From an uncultured Lachnospiraceae bacterium (GTDB lineage: Bacteria > Bacillota > Clostridia > Lachnospirales > Lachnospiraceae), in the NCBI GenBank assembly GCA_910585255.1, contig CAJUEI010000071.1, forward strand, positions 1-16,196: DNA of 16,196 nucleotides, read 5' to 3'. The notes below the pieces were generated by a model. That model ran no database searches, had not been told where the DNA came from, and saw nothing but the letters and a program-made list of their open reading frames with translations. A program made the translations under genes and the position numbers. Below are positions 1 through 7,361 of this stretch, in pieces. Numbering within the stretch: position 1 is the stretch's first letter; the number at the start of each line of letters is the position of its first letter.

Positions 1-54
1 TTGCTTGGATTTTGGGCATTTTTCCTCTCTTTTTTTCTTAAGTTCTCACCTATG

Positions 55-176
55 GGGCTAAACACACCCCTTTTTTGCCATTCAAGAATGGCAAAAATCC
101 TACGGAATCGACAGAAGTCTAAGAGCTTCTAGCTTTCCTCCGAAGTCACAGCGGATTTCTAATGCACTCTGGCTGT
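55..176 (-). repeat. Structured intergenic repeat, copy A (5' half only)
   Basis: This matches copies B, C and D from the conserved 5' end ACAGCCAGAGT (read on the - strand, ending at 176) through the outer arm (148-173), the constant segment (133-147, identical to copy B 376-390), the inner arm (112-132), the T-run/A-run hairpin and GGGGTGTGTTTAGCCC. Homology stops near 55, and the GC hairpin and whole 3' arm are absent, so this copy cannot form the long stem. It lies in inverted orientation to copy B. No coding potential is seen. Confidence 0.85.
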
Positions 177-340
177 ATTGTCTCACAATCTACGTTTCTT
201 TCCTCCTATCCCTATTCTCTTTTCAAATTTTTCTAAGCTATAAATCTGCAGTAAAATAACACAGTTTTTCAGTTTAAAATATAAAAATCAAAATCCTCTA
301 TGGCTAAATGATTCAACTTTAAACTTACAGGTAGGAAAAG
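177..340. other. Intergenic spacer between repeat copies A and B
   Basis: This is AT-rich sequence between the inverted copies A and B. I see no ORF, no convincing promoter and no transposase remnant in it. Confidence 0.5.
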
Positions 341-594
341 ACAGCTAGAGTAGAGAAGCGATCCCTTTTCGCTGTGACTTCGGAGGAAAGTTAGAATGTC
401 TTATGCTTCTGTCGATCCACTAGGATTTTTTGCCATTCTCGAATGGCAAAAAAAGGGGTGTGTTTAGCCCGTTGCACGGGCGAATTGCACCCCGTTCCGT
501 CCGGTGGGATAGATGTAAACTCAGAAGCATTAGACATTCTTACTTTTCGGAGAGCGGAACAGCGAAAAGGGATCGCTTCTCTACTCTAGCGTCC
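341..594 (+). repeat. Structured intergenic repeat, copy B (full length)
   Basis: This complete copy starts ACAGCTAGAGT and ends with CTCTAGCGTCC. The outer arms 344-375 and 559-590 are perfectly complementary over 32 bp. A non-complementary internal loop follows (376-390 against 543-558), then an inner stem (391-411 with 522-542) pairing at 19 of 21 positions; both mismatches are T opposite T. Inside are a hairpin of T-run, GCCATTC, GAATGGC and A-run (426-453) and a domain closed by GGGGTGT/GCACCCC (455-461 with 487-493) holding the GCCCG/CGGGC hairpin (467-471 with 477-481). It ends 93 bp before the gene at 688, in the same orientation. The family is unknown to me; structured RNA or a non-autonomous mobile element are the main options. 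Confidence 0.9.
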
Positions 595-687
595 TCCACT
601 CCAGCACCCTCCCCCTCAACAAATTCCCTTTATCACTTTTCCCCTCCATTCATATACTAATAACAAAAAACAGAAAAGGAATCTCTT

Positions 688-1638
688 ATGTATATCTTTT
701 TTAGCATTTTCTTTCTTATTGCATTTATCTGCTTCCTATGGAACCATAAACGTAAAAAATATATCATTAAAAAAGTCTGCTCCATGCCGCAGCCCGAAAA
801 ATGTCAGCTATTAAACGAACTAATTCAGCCGTTTGGCTATCACTACCTGCCATACCAAGATATCTTCTTCTCCACCTTTGATGCTTGGCAAAGAGAATTC
901 GGCTACACCAGAAGTTTTGACTGTCTCGCCCCGTATTTTAACATGGTATTCGACAGTGAACCGGTCTATTTCGACTATGAAAACCGCACTTGGCTAGTCG
1001 AATTCTGGAAAGGACAATACGGCATCAATACGGGTGCAGAAATCGGCATCTACTGTGCAGACGGTATTGTTCCTCCTGACAGAAGATCCAAGGAGCTCTT
1101 CCACACCGTTACGGACGAAGAAGTTCCCATTTTCTCTATGTCCCTAACTCGCTGCTATAAACAATCCTTGCAAAACATAGCCAACTTAACCATGCCTCAC
1201 TGGTGGCTTGCTGCCTTCCGTATGGGATGCTTTTCTAAACCAAGCATGCTTTCTGCTGACTTCTGCATCTGCTTTCCAAACTGCGAGATGATGTGTGCCT
1301 TTACTAATGCACTGATAAAACTAGGATATGAGCGAAATACCCTCCAGATATGCGGCTCCCGCATCTGCTTCTCTTATAGTTTTACAGCCAAACCTGCTCC
1401 ATGCGGATTCTTCACAAAAATAGCCTGCCATCTGGCTCAATGGAAAAATCGAATCTTCTGCTGTCTTTATCGATGGATTACTCGTCCGTTCTCCTGTACA
1501 GCAGATCGCTTGCTCTATCTTTACTTTTACCTGCCATTTATCTTCCGCCGCTGCCTGCGGTTAAAAAGATACAAGCGAAAATCCCCATGCCATTCTTCCC
1601 CTCACTGTAAAAAAACAAAAGGAGTCCGCAAGATATGA
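688..1638 (+). CDS. DUF4474-like membrane-anchored protein
   Basis: The function is unknown. One N-terminal hydrophobic segment (residues about 3-18) followed by KRKK suggests a membrane anchor with the bulk of the protein in the cytoplasm. Residues about 45-165 resemble the DUF4474 family of Clostridia; the best landmark is the run WLVEFWKGQYGINTGAEIG at about 102-120. The C-terminal third is basic with further hydrophobic stretches (about 255-290) and ends in a lysine/arginine-rich tail. About 21 cysteines in 316 residues is unusually many. The ATG follows AAAAGGA at a normal distance. The stop overlaps the next gene's start as ATGA, so the two genes are probably translationally coupled. 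The DUF4474 assignment comes from recalled motifs, not a search. Confidence 0.75.
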   Translation: MYIFFSIFFLIAFICFLWNHKRKKYIIKKVCSMPQPEKCQLLNELIQPFGYHYLPYQDIFFSTFDAWQREFGYTRSFDCLAPYFNMVFDSEPVYFDYENRTWLVEFWKGQYGINTGAEIGIYCADGIVPPDRRSKELFHTVTDEEVPIFSMSLTRCYKQSLQNIANLTMPHWWLAAFRMGCFSKPSMLSADFCICFPNCEMMCAFTNALIKLGYERNTLQICGSRICFSYSFTAKPAPCGFFTKIACHLAQWKNRIFCCLYRWITRPFSCTADRLLYLYFYLPFIFRRCLRLKRYKRKSPCHSSPHCKKTKGVRKI

Positions 1639-2522
1639 GTCTGGAATCCCGTCTTTCCCGTTCCTTTCAATCAGCCCCTATCCTTCCGCTCCACTACTAC
1701 TCCCGCTATGTTTTATTCAGTGACTGCCACAGAGGCTGTGCCAATTCAAACGACAACTTCCTAAAAAATCAAAACCTCTACTTCTCCGCTCTCCAACACT
1801 ACTATCAAAATGGATTTACCTATATTGAGCTCGGGGACGGAGACGAACTCTGGGAAAATCGAAGAATCGAACAAATTATTGAAGTGCACAGCAATGTATT
1901 TTGGCTCCTTACCAAATTTGCACAGCAAAACCGCCTCTATCTCCTCTATGGCAACCACGATATGGTAAAAAAGAAACTCCGTTATCCAAGCTGCCACTGT
2001 TCCTCCTACTTCTGTACAGAAAGCCAGAAAATGCAGCCCCTATTTCCTAATCTAACATACCATGGCGGTGTTATATTAGAAGATAACAGCGGGCTGCGTC
2101 TCTACCTTACACACGGACACCAAGCCGACTTACTTAATTCCGTATTCTGGCGGCTTTCCCGTTTTCTGGTTCTCTATGTATGGAAACCCCTGGAACATAT
2201 CGGCGTCTTAGATCCCACCAGTGCAGCCAAAAATAATTACAGAAAAAATCTAACTGAAAAACGTCTTTCATCCTGGGCAGAAAAAAAACAGCAAATTCTA
2301 ATTACCGGACATACGCACCGTCCCAGATTAAGCGGAATGGATTCCTATTATTTCAATACGGGAAGTTGTGTGCATCCCCGCTGCATTACCTGTATCGAAA
2401 TCCAAAACCACAGCCTGACACTTTGCAAATGGACCATTAATACCCGCTTCGATCGCACTCTTTATGTTGCACGTGAAATTCTTGCTGGTCCCTTTTCACT
2501 CCCTCAACATAGACCATCTTAA
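1635..2522 (+). CDS. Calcineurin-like metallophosphoesterase
   Basis: This is a probable two-metal phosphoesterase of the calcineurin-like superfamily; the substrate is unknown. The metal-binding series is complete and in order: SDCHRG (D30, H32), GDGDE (D68), GNHD (N107, H108), HGH (H160, H162) and GHTH (H226, H228). The usual GDxxD is GDGDE here. At 295 residues it is about the size of LpxH-like or related single-domain enzymes, but a Gram-positive setting makes lipid A processing unlikely. There is no signal peptide, so it is probably cytoplasmic. The start ATG lies inside the upstream gene's last codons (ATGA overlap) behind AAAAGGAG, which supports coupling with the DUF4474-like protein and a shared role. 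Confidence 0.88.
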   Translation: MSLESRLSRSFQSAPILPLHYYSRYVLFSDCHRGCANSNDNFLKNQNLYFSALQHYYQNGFTYIELGDGDELWENRRIEQIIEVHSNVFWLLTKFAQQNRLYLLYGNHDMVKKKLRYPSCHCSSYFCTESQKMQPLFPNLTYHGGVILEDNSGLRLYLTHGHQADLLNSVFWRLSRFLVLYVWKPLEHIGVLDPTSAAKNNYRKNLTEKRLSSWAEKKQQILITGHTHRPRLSGMDSYYFNTGSCVHPRCITCIEIQNHSLTLCKWTINTRFDRTLYVAREILAGPFSLPQHRPS

Positions 2523-2624
2523 TCTGGTACCAATTTATCAAAAGATTAATATATATAAATCATTTCAAACGATAATCCAAAAATATACAATTAGTATTGT
2601 CAAGAAAATCTTTGTAAGAGTATT

Positions 2625-2684
2625 GCTTCCTGCCGGCACTTAAATGCTGTCTTTCAGCATTTTACGTGCCTGCTGCAAGGAAGC
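2625..2684. other. Long imperfect intergenic inverted repeat
   Basis: The stem GCTTCC (2625-2630) pairs with GGAAGC (2679-2684), with further pairing of GGCAC with GTGCC and AAATGCTG with CAGCATTT around a small loop. A weaker outer pair AGAGTAT/ATACTCT (2617-2623 with 2717-2723) encloses it. It lies between the convergent ends of the metallophosphoesterase and dipeptidase genes, where a bidirectional terminator would be expected, but neither side shows a clear T-run. It could instead be a relic of a mobile palindrome. Confidence 0.4.
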
Positions 2685-2740
2685 TTTCGTATAAGCGATT
2701 CCCGTAGCTTCTGATGATACTCTGATCTCTCTTTTTCTTC

Positions 2741-3712
2741 CTATTTCATACTCTCCTTTATCACCCGAAGCACATTTCGATAAGCAATCTTTTCTATCAA
2801 ATCCTCCGAAAATCCACTTCGATGCAGATATGCAAAAAGCCTCTCCATAGCGGTAGGCTCCCCAACTTCAAATACTCCCTGAATTCCGTCAAAATCCGTT
2901 CCAATCCCGACACATTCCTCTCCCCCAATCTGAACAAAATGCTTGATATGTGCGGCAATCCGCTCCATTGTACTCTCCTGCTTCCCCTCCTGCAAAAAAG
3001 TAGGTTCAAAATTCACCCCTGCTACTCCGCCATGTTCTGCCAAACTATGTATCATCTCATCTGTTAAATTCCTAGTATGATTGCAAAGACTCCGGCAATT
3101 AGAATGAGAAGCGACAAAAGGCTTTTTCGAAAGAGCAGCAACATCCCAAAACCCTCCATCCGATAAATGGGATACATCTACCAATATCCCCAAATCATTC
3201 ATTACTCCAACTGCCTCTTTTCCAAAAGAAGTCAGTCCTCTTTGCATAATCTTAACATCTTTTGAATTAGGTGCTCCAAAACAATTTTCATAATTCCAAG
3301 TAAGAGAAATTAACCGTACCCCCTGACTATAAAAGTACTGCAGCCTCTCAAAACTTCCCAAAACAGCACGTCCGTCTTCCATTGTTAAAATCCCTGCAAC
3401 TCTGCCCGCTTCCTGCTGCCGAATCACTTCCTGATAATTTACAGCCTGCCCCAAAACCTCCCCATGCTTTTGAATTGTATTCTGAAAAATTTCTCTTGCT
3501 TTTTTAAAAAGTTCCTCATCCTCCGGCAGCGGTTTTACTCCTTCTGGATACTGACTCTGTTTAGGCGGAAAAAAAATCGCAAAAAATTGGCATATTACCT
3601 GTGCCTCTTTTAATCTCTTTACATCCGCCATTGCCTCTGGCAGTTCATAAATTTCCTCTCTTTCTTCCCTTACCCCCTTTAATAAGGTATCACAGTGCAT
3701 ATCAATATACAT
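2741..3712 (-). CDS. Membrane dipeptidase-type peptidase, family M19
   Basis: This is a zinc dipeptidase related to renal dipeptidase. The family hydrolyses dipeptides, including some with D-residues, and an intracellular role in peptide or peptidoglycan-fragment recycling is plausible. Metal ligands are recognisable: HCD (H6, D8) at the extreme N-terminus, E112 in TMEDGR, H182 in VSHLSD and H203 in ASHSNCR, plus HTRN (R214) and the catalytic aspartate D273 in GIGTDFDG. The length of 323 residues is typical of bacterial members. There is no signal peptide, so it is predicted to be cytoplasmic. The ATG has AAAGGAG about 8 nt upstream. The gene is divergent from ytaF across about 110 bp, which should hold both promoters, although none is convincing. 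Confidence 0.93.
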   Translation of the reverse strand: MYIDMHCDTLLKGVREEREEIYELPEAMADVKRLKEAQVICQFFAIFFPPKQSQYPEGVKPLPEDEELFKKAREIFQNTIQKHGEVLGQAVNYQEVIRQQEAGRVAGILTMEDGRAVLGSFERLQYFYSQGVRLISLTWNYENCFGAPNSKDVKIMQRGLTSFGKEAVGVMNDLGILVDVSHLSDGGFWDVAALSKKPFVASHSNCRSLCNHTRNLTDEMIHSLAEHGGVAGVNFEPTFLQEGKQESTMERIAAHIKHFVQIGGEECVGIGTDFDGIQGVFEVGEPTAMERLFAYLHRSGFSEDLIEKIAYRNVLRVIKESMK

Positions 3713-3824
3713 CGCTTTACTCTCCTTTTCTATTCTTTGTAGTGATCTTTTTCCGACTATTTTTCTTCACCCTCCCTATTTTAAATTCATATGATATATT
3801 AAAATAATTGGAGTATTGAATATT

Positions 3825-4397
3825 ATGAACCAGATACTAACCTTTTTTTCCTCTGGTCTGGAAAATGCTTTTCTTTTAGTAACGGCTCTTTCGATTGATG
3901 TATTTTTTACAGGTTTTTCCTATGGCAGCGGAAAAATTCAGATTCCTATTTTTTCTGCTGTAATTATCAGCGGCATTTCCGCTGTCTTTTTAATCCTTTC
4001 TCTTTCCTTTGGACAACTGGCAGCTTCTTTTAGTTCCGCTGCCTCTTTATTAGGCGGTATTTTATTGTTATGCCTCGGTCTTATGCGGCTTAAAAAAAGT
4101 TTGTTTTTATCTGCACAGATTCAACATGCTGACAGTGATCACAACGGCATCCTTTCTGCAAAGGAATCTTTTTCTCTGGGAACTGCACTGGCACTTGACT
4201 GTATCGCCGCCGGAGTGGGTGCAGGTACAGCCTATTATCCGCTTTCTGCCTGTGCAGTTCTTTCTTTTTTTGGCTGTCTGCTTGCTCTCTATGCCGGATT
4301 CGGATGCGGCAAATGGATGTCGCATCTAAGCAAATGGAATCTTGCTCCACTTGGGGGGATTCTTTTAATCTTCCTTGCTCTGCGGCAAATCTTTTAA
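3825..4397 (+). CDS. ytaF: YtaF/MntP-like membrane protein
   Basis: This is a small polytopic protein with five or six hydrophobic segments and the twice-repeated membrane motif ALSID (D25) and ALALD (D125), typical of the MntP (manganese efflux)/YtaF family. YtaF is linked to sporulation in Bacillus; transport by this protein is inferred. The central cytoplasmic loop contains a canonical EF-hand-type loop, DSDHNGILSAKE (residues 103-114), with acidic or amide residues at positions 1, 3, 5 and 12. An in-frame TTG at 3816 lies only 2 nt from GGAG (3810-3813), so the ATG at 3825, 11 nt away, is the likelier start (190 residues). The stop TAA overlaps the stop of the convergent ATPase gene. Confidence 0.82.
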   Translation: MNQILTFFSSGLENAFLLVTALSIDVFFTGFSYGSGKIQIPIFSAVIISGISAVFLILSLSFGQLAASFSSAASLLGGILLLCLGLMRLKKSLFLSAQIQHADSDHNGILSAKESFSLGTALALDCIAAGVGAGTAYYPLSACAVLSFFGCLLALYAGFGCGKWMSHLSKWNLAPLGGILLIFLALRQIF

Positions 4398-7267
4398 TAG
4401 GTTTCCCGTTTTGAAAAGGCAAGCAGCCCATCATGTACAAACAACGGAATCGCTGCAATCAAAAGCAGTGCTCCCCACTCTCCCAAGGAAAGTCTTGCTG
4501 TTCCAAAACACATCGTTAAATAAGGAATTTCGGTTACTGCAACCTGCAGACCAATCCCAATGAAAAAAGCAAACAACATTAATTGATTTTTCAGCAGCCC
4601 TGACTTTAAAATCGGCATATGAATATTTCTCATTCCAATTGCATGAAATAACTGAGAAAGCCCCAATACCGTAAAAGCATAAGTCTGCGAACGGCTCAAT
4701 ACCTCCGGGCTGTTTAGAACCTGTAAAATATTCGAAATTGTAAATGGAATCTGATTCGCAGTCAGATAGCCATAGGGAATTGTAAAAAATGCTAATAATG
4801 TAATTCCCGCAATAACAAATCCATAAAATAATGTTAAGAACAGTCCCCCTTTGGCAAACAGACTTTCTTTGGGATTTCTCGGAGGATGCCGCATCAAATA
4901 TGCGGTATCATTCTCATCTATACCTAATGCAAGTGCCGGAAGCGTATCGGTAATCAGATTAATCCAAAGGATATGACTGGCACGAAGAGGGGAAGGCAGC
5001 CAAAATAAAATAGCAAAAAACATCGTAATAATTTCTCCAAAATTAGAGGACAGCAAAAAGAGAATGGATTTTCGTATATTCTCATATATGCCTCTTCCCT
5101 CTTCAATGGCATGTTCGATTGTAGTAAAGTTATCATCCGTCAACACAAAATCAGCCGCATTGCGGGCGACATCGGTTCCGTTCTTTCCCATAGCAATTCC
5201 AATATCGGCTGCTTTTAAGGAAGGTGCATCATTTACTCCGTCTCCGGTCATTGCAACAATATTTCCCGCTTCTTTTAAGGTTTTTACAATTTTTACTTTA
5301 TGTACCGGAGAGACTCTGGCAAATACATGGATATCAGGCAGACGCCGCTTTCTCTCTTCCTCTGTAAGTGCTTCTAACTCTGCACCGGTCAGACATTCTT
5401 TTTGACTCCCTGCAATTCCAAGTTCTTTTGCAATGGCAAGTGCAGTATCTGCATGATCTCCGGTAATCATAACCGTCTTCACGCCGGCACTTTTAAAAAG
5501 TGAAACTGCCTCTTTTACTCCTTCTCTTACAGGATCTTTTAAGCCTGCCATTCCGGTAAAAATCATATCTTTTTCTAATCGTCTGCTCCACTCCTGTTCC
5601 GTCCTTGTATTCTTTTGCATAGATGCTAAATCCGTTCCCTCTGTCTCTTCCCGATAACAGGTTGCCAATACCCGCAGTGCCTGATCAGACATCTCTTTTG
5701 CTGCCTTTACTATCTGCTGCCTGCGTTCTGCTGAAAGCGGCAGAATCTTTCCTCTGTCTTCTATATAACTGCACTGTTTTAAAATTTCTTCTACCGAACC
5801 CTTGCTGTAGATAATCTGTTTTGACCTCTTTCTATGAAGTGTTGTCATCTTTTTTCGTTCGGAACTAAACGGGATTTCTGTAATTCGGGATGCAGAAGAA
5901 AGAATTTCATTGCGGACAGCAGCCGGCACCATTTCCAACAGAGCAATCTCCGTTGGATCTCCTATACAGGTTTCCCCTACTTTGGCATCATTGCAAAGCA
6001 GAAATCCTTCTAACATCTTTTTATATTGCTCTATTCCTTTTTCTTCTACTGCCCATTTTGTTTCACTTAGAAAATCTGATTCTGCCGGTATCTCTTTTTG
6101 CTTTTTTCCTATCCTATTTTTTTCTGCTTCACTCTTTTCTGTTTCCTTTTTTTCTGTTTTACCCTTTTCTTTTTTCAGCCATTTTCCTTTCTTTTTTTCC
6201 TGTTCTTCTTTTAATTCGAAATGACGGAACCGGCATACCCTTCCGTCTGCATAATATGCTACTGCAGTCATATGATTTTCGGTTAAAGTTCCGGTTTTAT
6301 CGCTGCATACTACACTAACAGAACCCAATGTTTCCACTGAAGGAAGTCTTCTAACAATTGCATGAATTTTTACCATTCTAGAGACACTTAATGCAAGTAC
6401 AATAGTAACTACGGCCGGCAGCCCCTCCGGTACAGCCGCTACGGCAAGAGAAATGGCTGTAATCAGCATCTCTGGAAGATTCCTCTTTTGAAATACAGCA
6501 ATACCAAATAATAATACACATAGGACTACCGCAAGAATACTTAACAGTTTTCCCATATCCGCCAACCGTTTCTGCAGCGGTGTTGCTTCTAAGACGGTAT
6601 TTTTAATCGAATGAGCAATTTTTCCAATCTGCGTCTGCATCCCGGTTGCCGTTACCAACCCTTCCCCCCGTCCATTTAATACATTGGTGGTCATATACGC
6701 CATCTCATTAGAAAATAAGTCAGAGTCTTTTTTCTCCTTCTCTGTTCCAGAATAAATTCTTTTTTCTACTGGAATAGACTCGCCTGTCAGTGCAGATTCT
6801 TCTATTTTTAGGCTAATCGCATCTAAAATCTGCATATCTGCTGGTACTTGACAGCCGGCATCTAATAGTACGACATCTCCGGGAACCAATAGGGAGGCTT
6901 CTATTTCTTTTACCTTTCCCTCTCTTCGCACAACTGCTATCGGACTGGTCAGCTTTTTTAAAGCATCCAATGCACGGATTGCTTTTCCCTCTTGTATCAC
7001 TCCCACTATAGCATTTAATGCAATTACAAAAGCAATAATAGCGGCATCATAGATTTCTCCCAACAGGACAGAAATCCCTGCTGCTACTATGAGTACCGCT
7101 ATCAAAGGATCATTCAGCTGTTCAAATAATAATACAGCATATGACTTTTTCTTCTCTTGTTCTAATTCATTCTTTCCGCAGATTTCCCTTCTTTTTTTTA
7201 CTTCCTCTTCGGAAAGACCCTGCTTTCTGTCAGTATCCAACCAGTTTTCTTTTTCGCTTTCTCTCAT
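4394..7267 (-). CDS. Calcium-transporting P-type ATPase, PMCA type
   Basis: This P2-type cation pump couples ATP hydrolysis to Ca2+ export across the cytoplasmic membrane. Domains run in order: N-terminal cation ATPase region (about 1-70), actuator domain with TGES (161-164), M4 with PEGLP (280-284), the phosphorylated aspartate D323 in SDKTGT, nucleotide-binding KGS (489-491), TGD (602-604), hinge GDGVND (675-680), M5 SSNFGE (740-745), M6 NLITD (770-774), and C-terminal helices to 957. The M4 glutamate, M5 asparagine and glutamate, and M6 asparagine, threonine and aspartate correspond to SERCA calcium ligands. Residues 351-395 form an unusual Lys/Glu-rich insert after the phosphorylation domain begins. 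It is the last gene of a - strand cluster, 94 bp after the VanZ-like gene, with a weak Shine-Dalgarno. Its stop overlaps that of ytaF. Confidence 0.95.
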   Translation of the reverse strand: MRESEKENWLDTDRKQGLSEEEVKKRREICGKNELEQEKKKSYAVLLFEQLNDPLIAVLIVAAGISVLLGEIYDAAIIAFVIALNAIVGVIQEGKAIRALDALKKLTSPIAVVRREGKVKEIEASLLVPGDVVLLDAGCQVPADMQILDAISLKIEESALTGESIPVEKRIYSGTEKEKKDSDLFSNEMAYMTTNVLNGRGEGLVTATGMQTQIGKIAHSIKNTVLEATPLQKRLADMGKLLSILAVVLCVLLFGIAVFQKRNLPEMLITAISLAVAAVPEGLPAVVTIVLALSVSRMVKIHAIVRRLPSVETLGSVSVVCSDKTGTLTENHMTAVAYYADGRVCRFRHFELKEEQEKKKGKWLKKEKGKTEKKETEKSEAEKNRIGKKQKEIPAESDFLSETKWAVEEKGIEQYKKMLEGFLLCNDAKVGETCIGDPTEIALLEMVPAAVRNEILSSASRITEIPFSSERKKMTTLHRKRSKQIIYSKGSVEEILKQCSYIEDRGKILPLSAERRQQIVKAAKEMSDQALRVLATCYREETEGTDLASMQKNTRTEQEWSRRLEKDMIFTGMAGLKDPVREGVKEAVSLFKSAGVKTVMITGDHADTALAIAKELGIAGSQKECLTGAELEALTEEERKRRLPDIHVFARVSPVHKVKIVKTLKEAGNIVAMTGDGVNDAPSLKAADIGIAMGKNGTDVARNAADFVLTDDNFTTIEHAIEEGRGIYENIRKSILFLLSSNFGEIITMFFAILFWLPSPLRASHILWINLITDTLPALALGIDENDTAYLMRHPPRNPKESLFAKGGLFLTLFYGFVIAGITLLAFFTIPYGYLTANQIPFTISNILQVLNSPEVLSRSQTYAFTVLGLSQLFHAIGMRNIHMPILKSGLLKNQLMLFAFFIGIGLQVAVTEIPYLTMCFGTARLSLGEWGALLLIAAIPLFVHDGLLAFSKRETY
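6083..6217 (-). other. Lys/Glu-rich insert encoded in the calcium ATPase
   Basis: Codons 351-395 encode a run dominated by lysine and glutamate (for example KKEKGKTEKKETEKSEAEK). It falls where the nucleotide-binding domain begins, between conserved blocks that resume around residue 405. The coding strand is extremely A-rich here, so the opposite strand appears as a long pyrimidine tract. It is in frame and leaves all catalytic motifs intact. Confidence 0.7.
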
Positions 7268-7361
7268 ATATTACCCAATACGAAGCCCCCGCTCCGCTTT
7301 CACCCTGCCTTTCCTTTATTACCTAATCCTATGCACAGAGTGTCCTATTTAGAAGTACTGC

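Noticed and set aside
426..453. Simple transcription terminator
   Set aside because: The hairpin is embedded in the middle of a larger conserved fold in all copies, not placed after genes.
341..594. Retron or diversity-generating element
   Set aside because: The end-pairing and internal hairpins are suggestive, but no reverse transcriptase or variable target gene lies in the window.
430..660. A 76-codon open frame over repeat copy B
   Set aside because: It lies across hairpins of the structured repeat, has no ribosome site, and is not kept in the other copies.
3816..3824. TTG start for ytaF
   Set aside because: It lies only 2 nt from GGAG; the ATG at 3825 is better spaced.
5890..6318. Long open frames antisense to the calcium ATPase
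   Set aside because: They are shadows of the A-rich Lys/Glu insert, giving Phe/Leu/Ser-only sequence.
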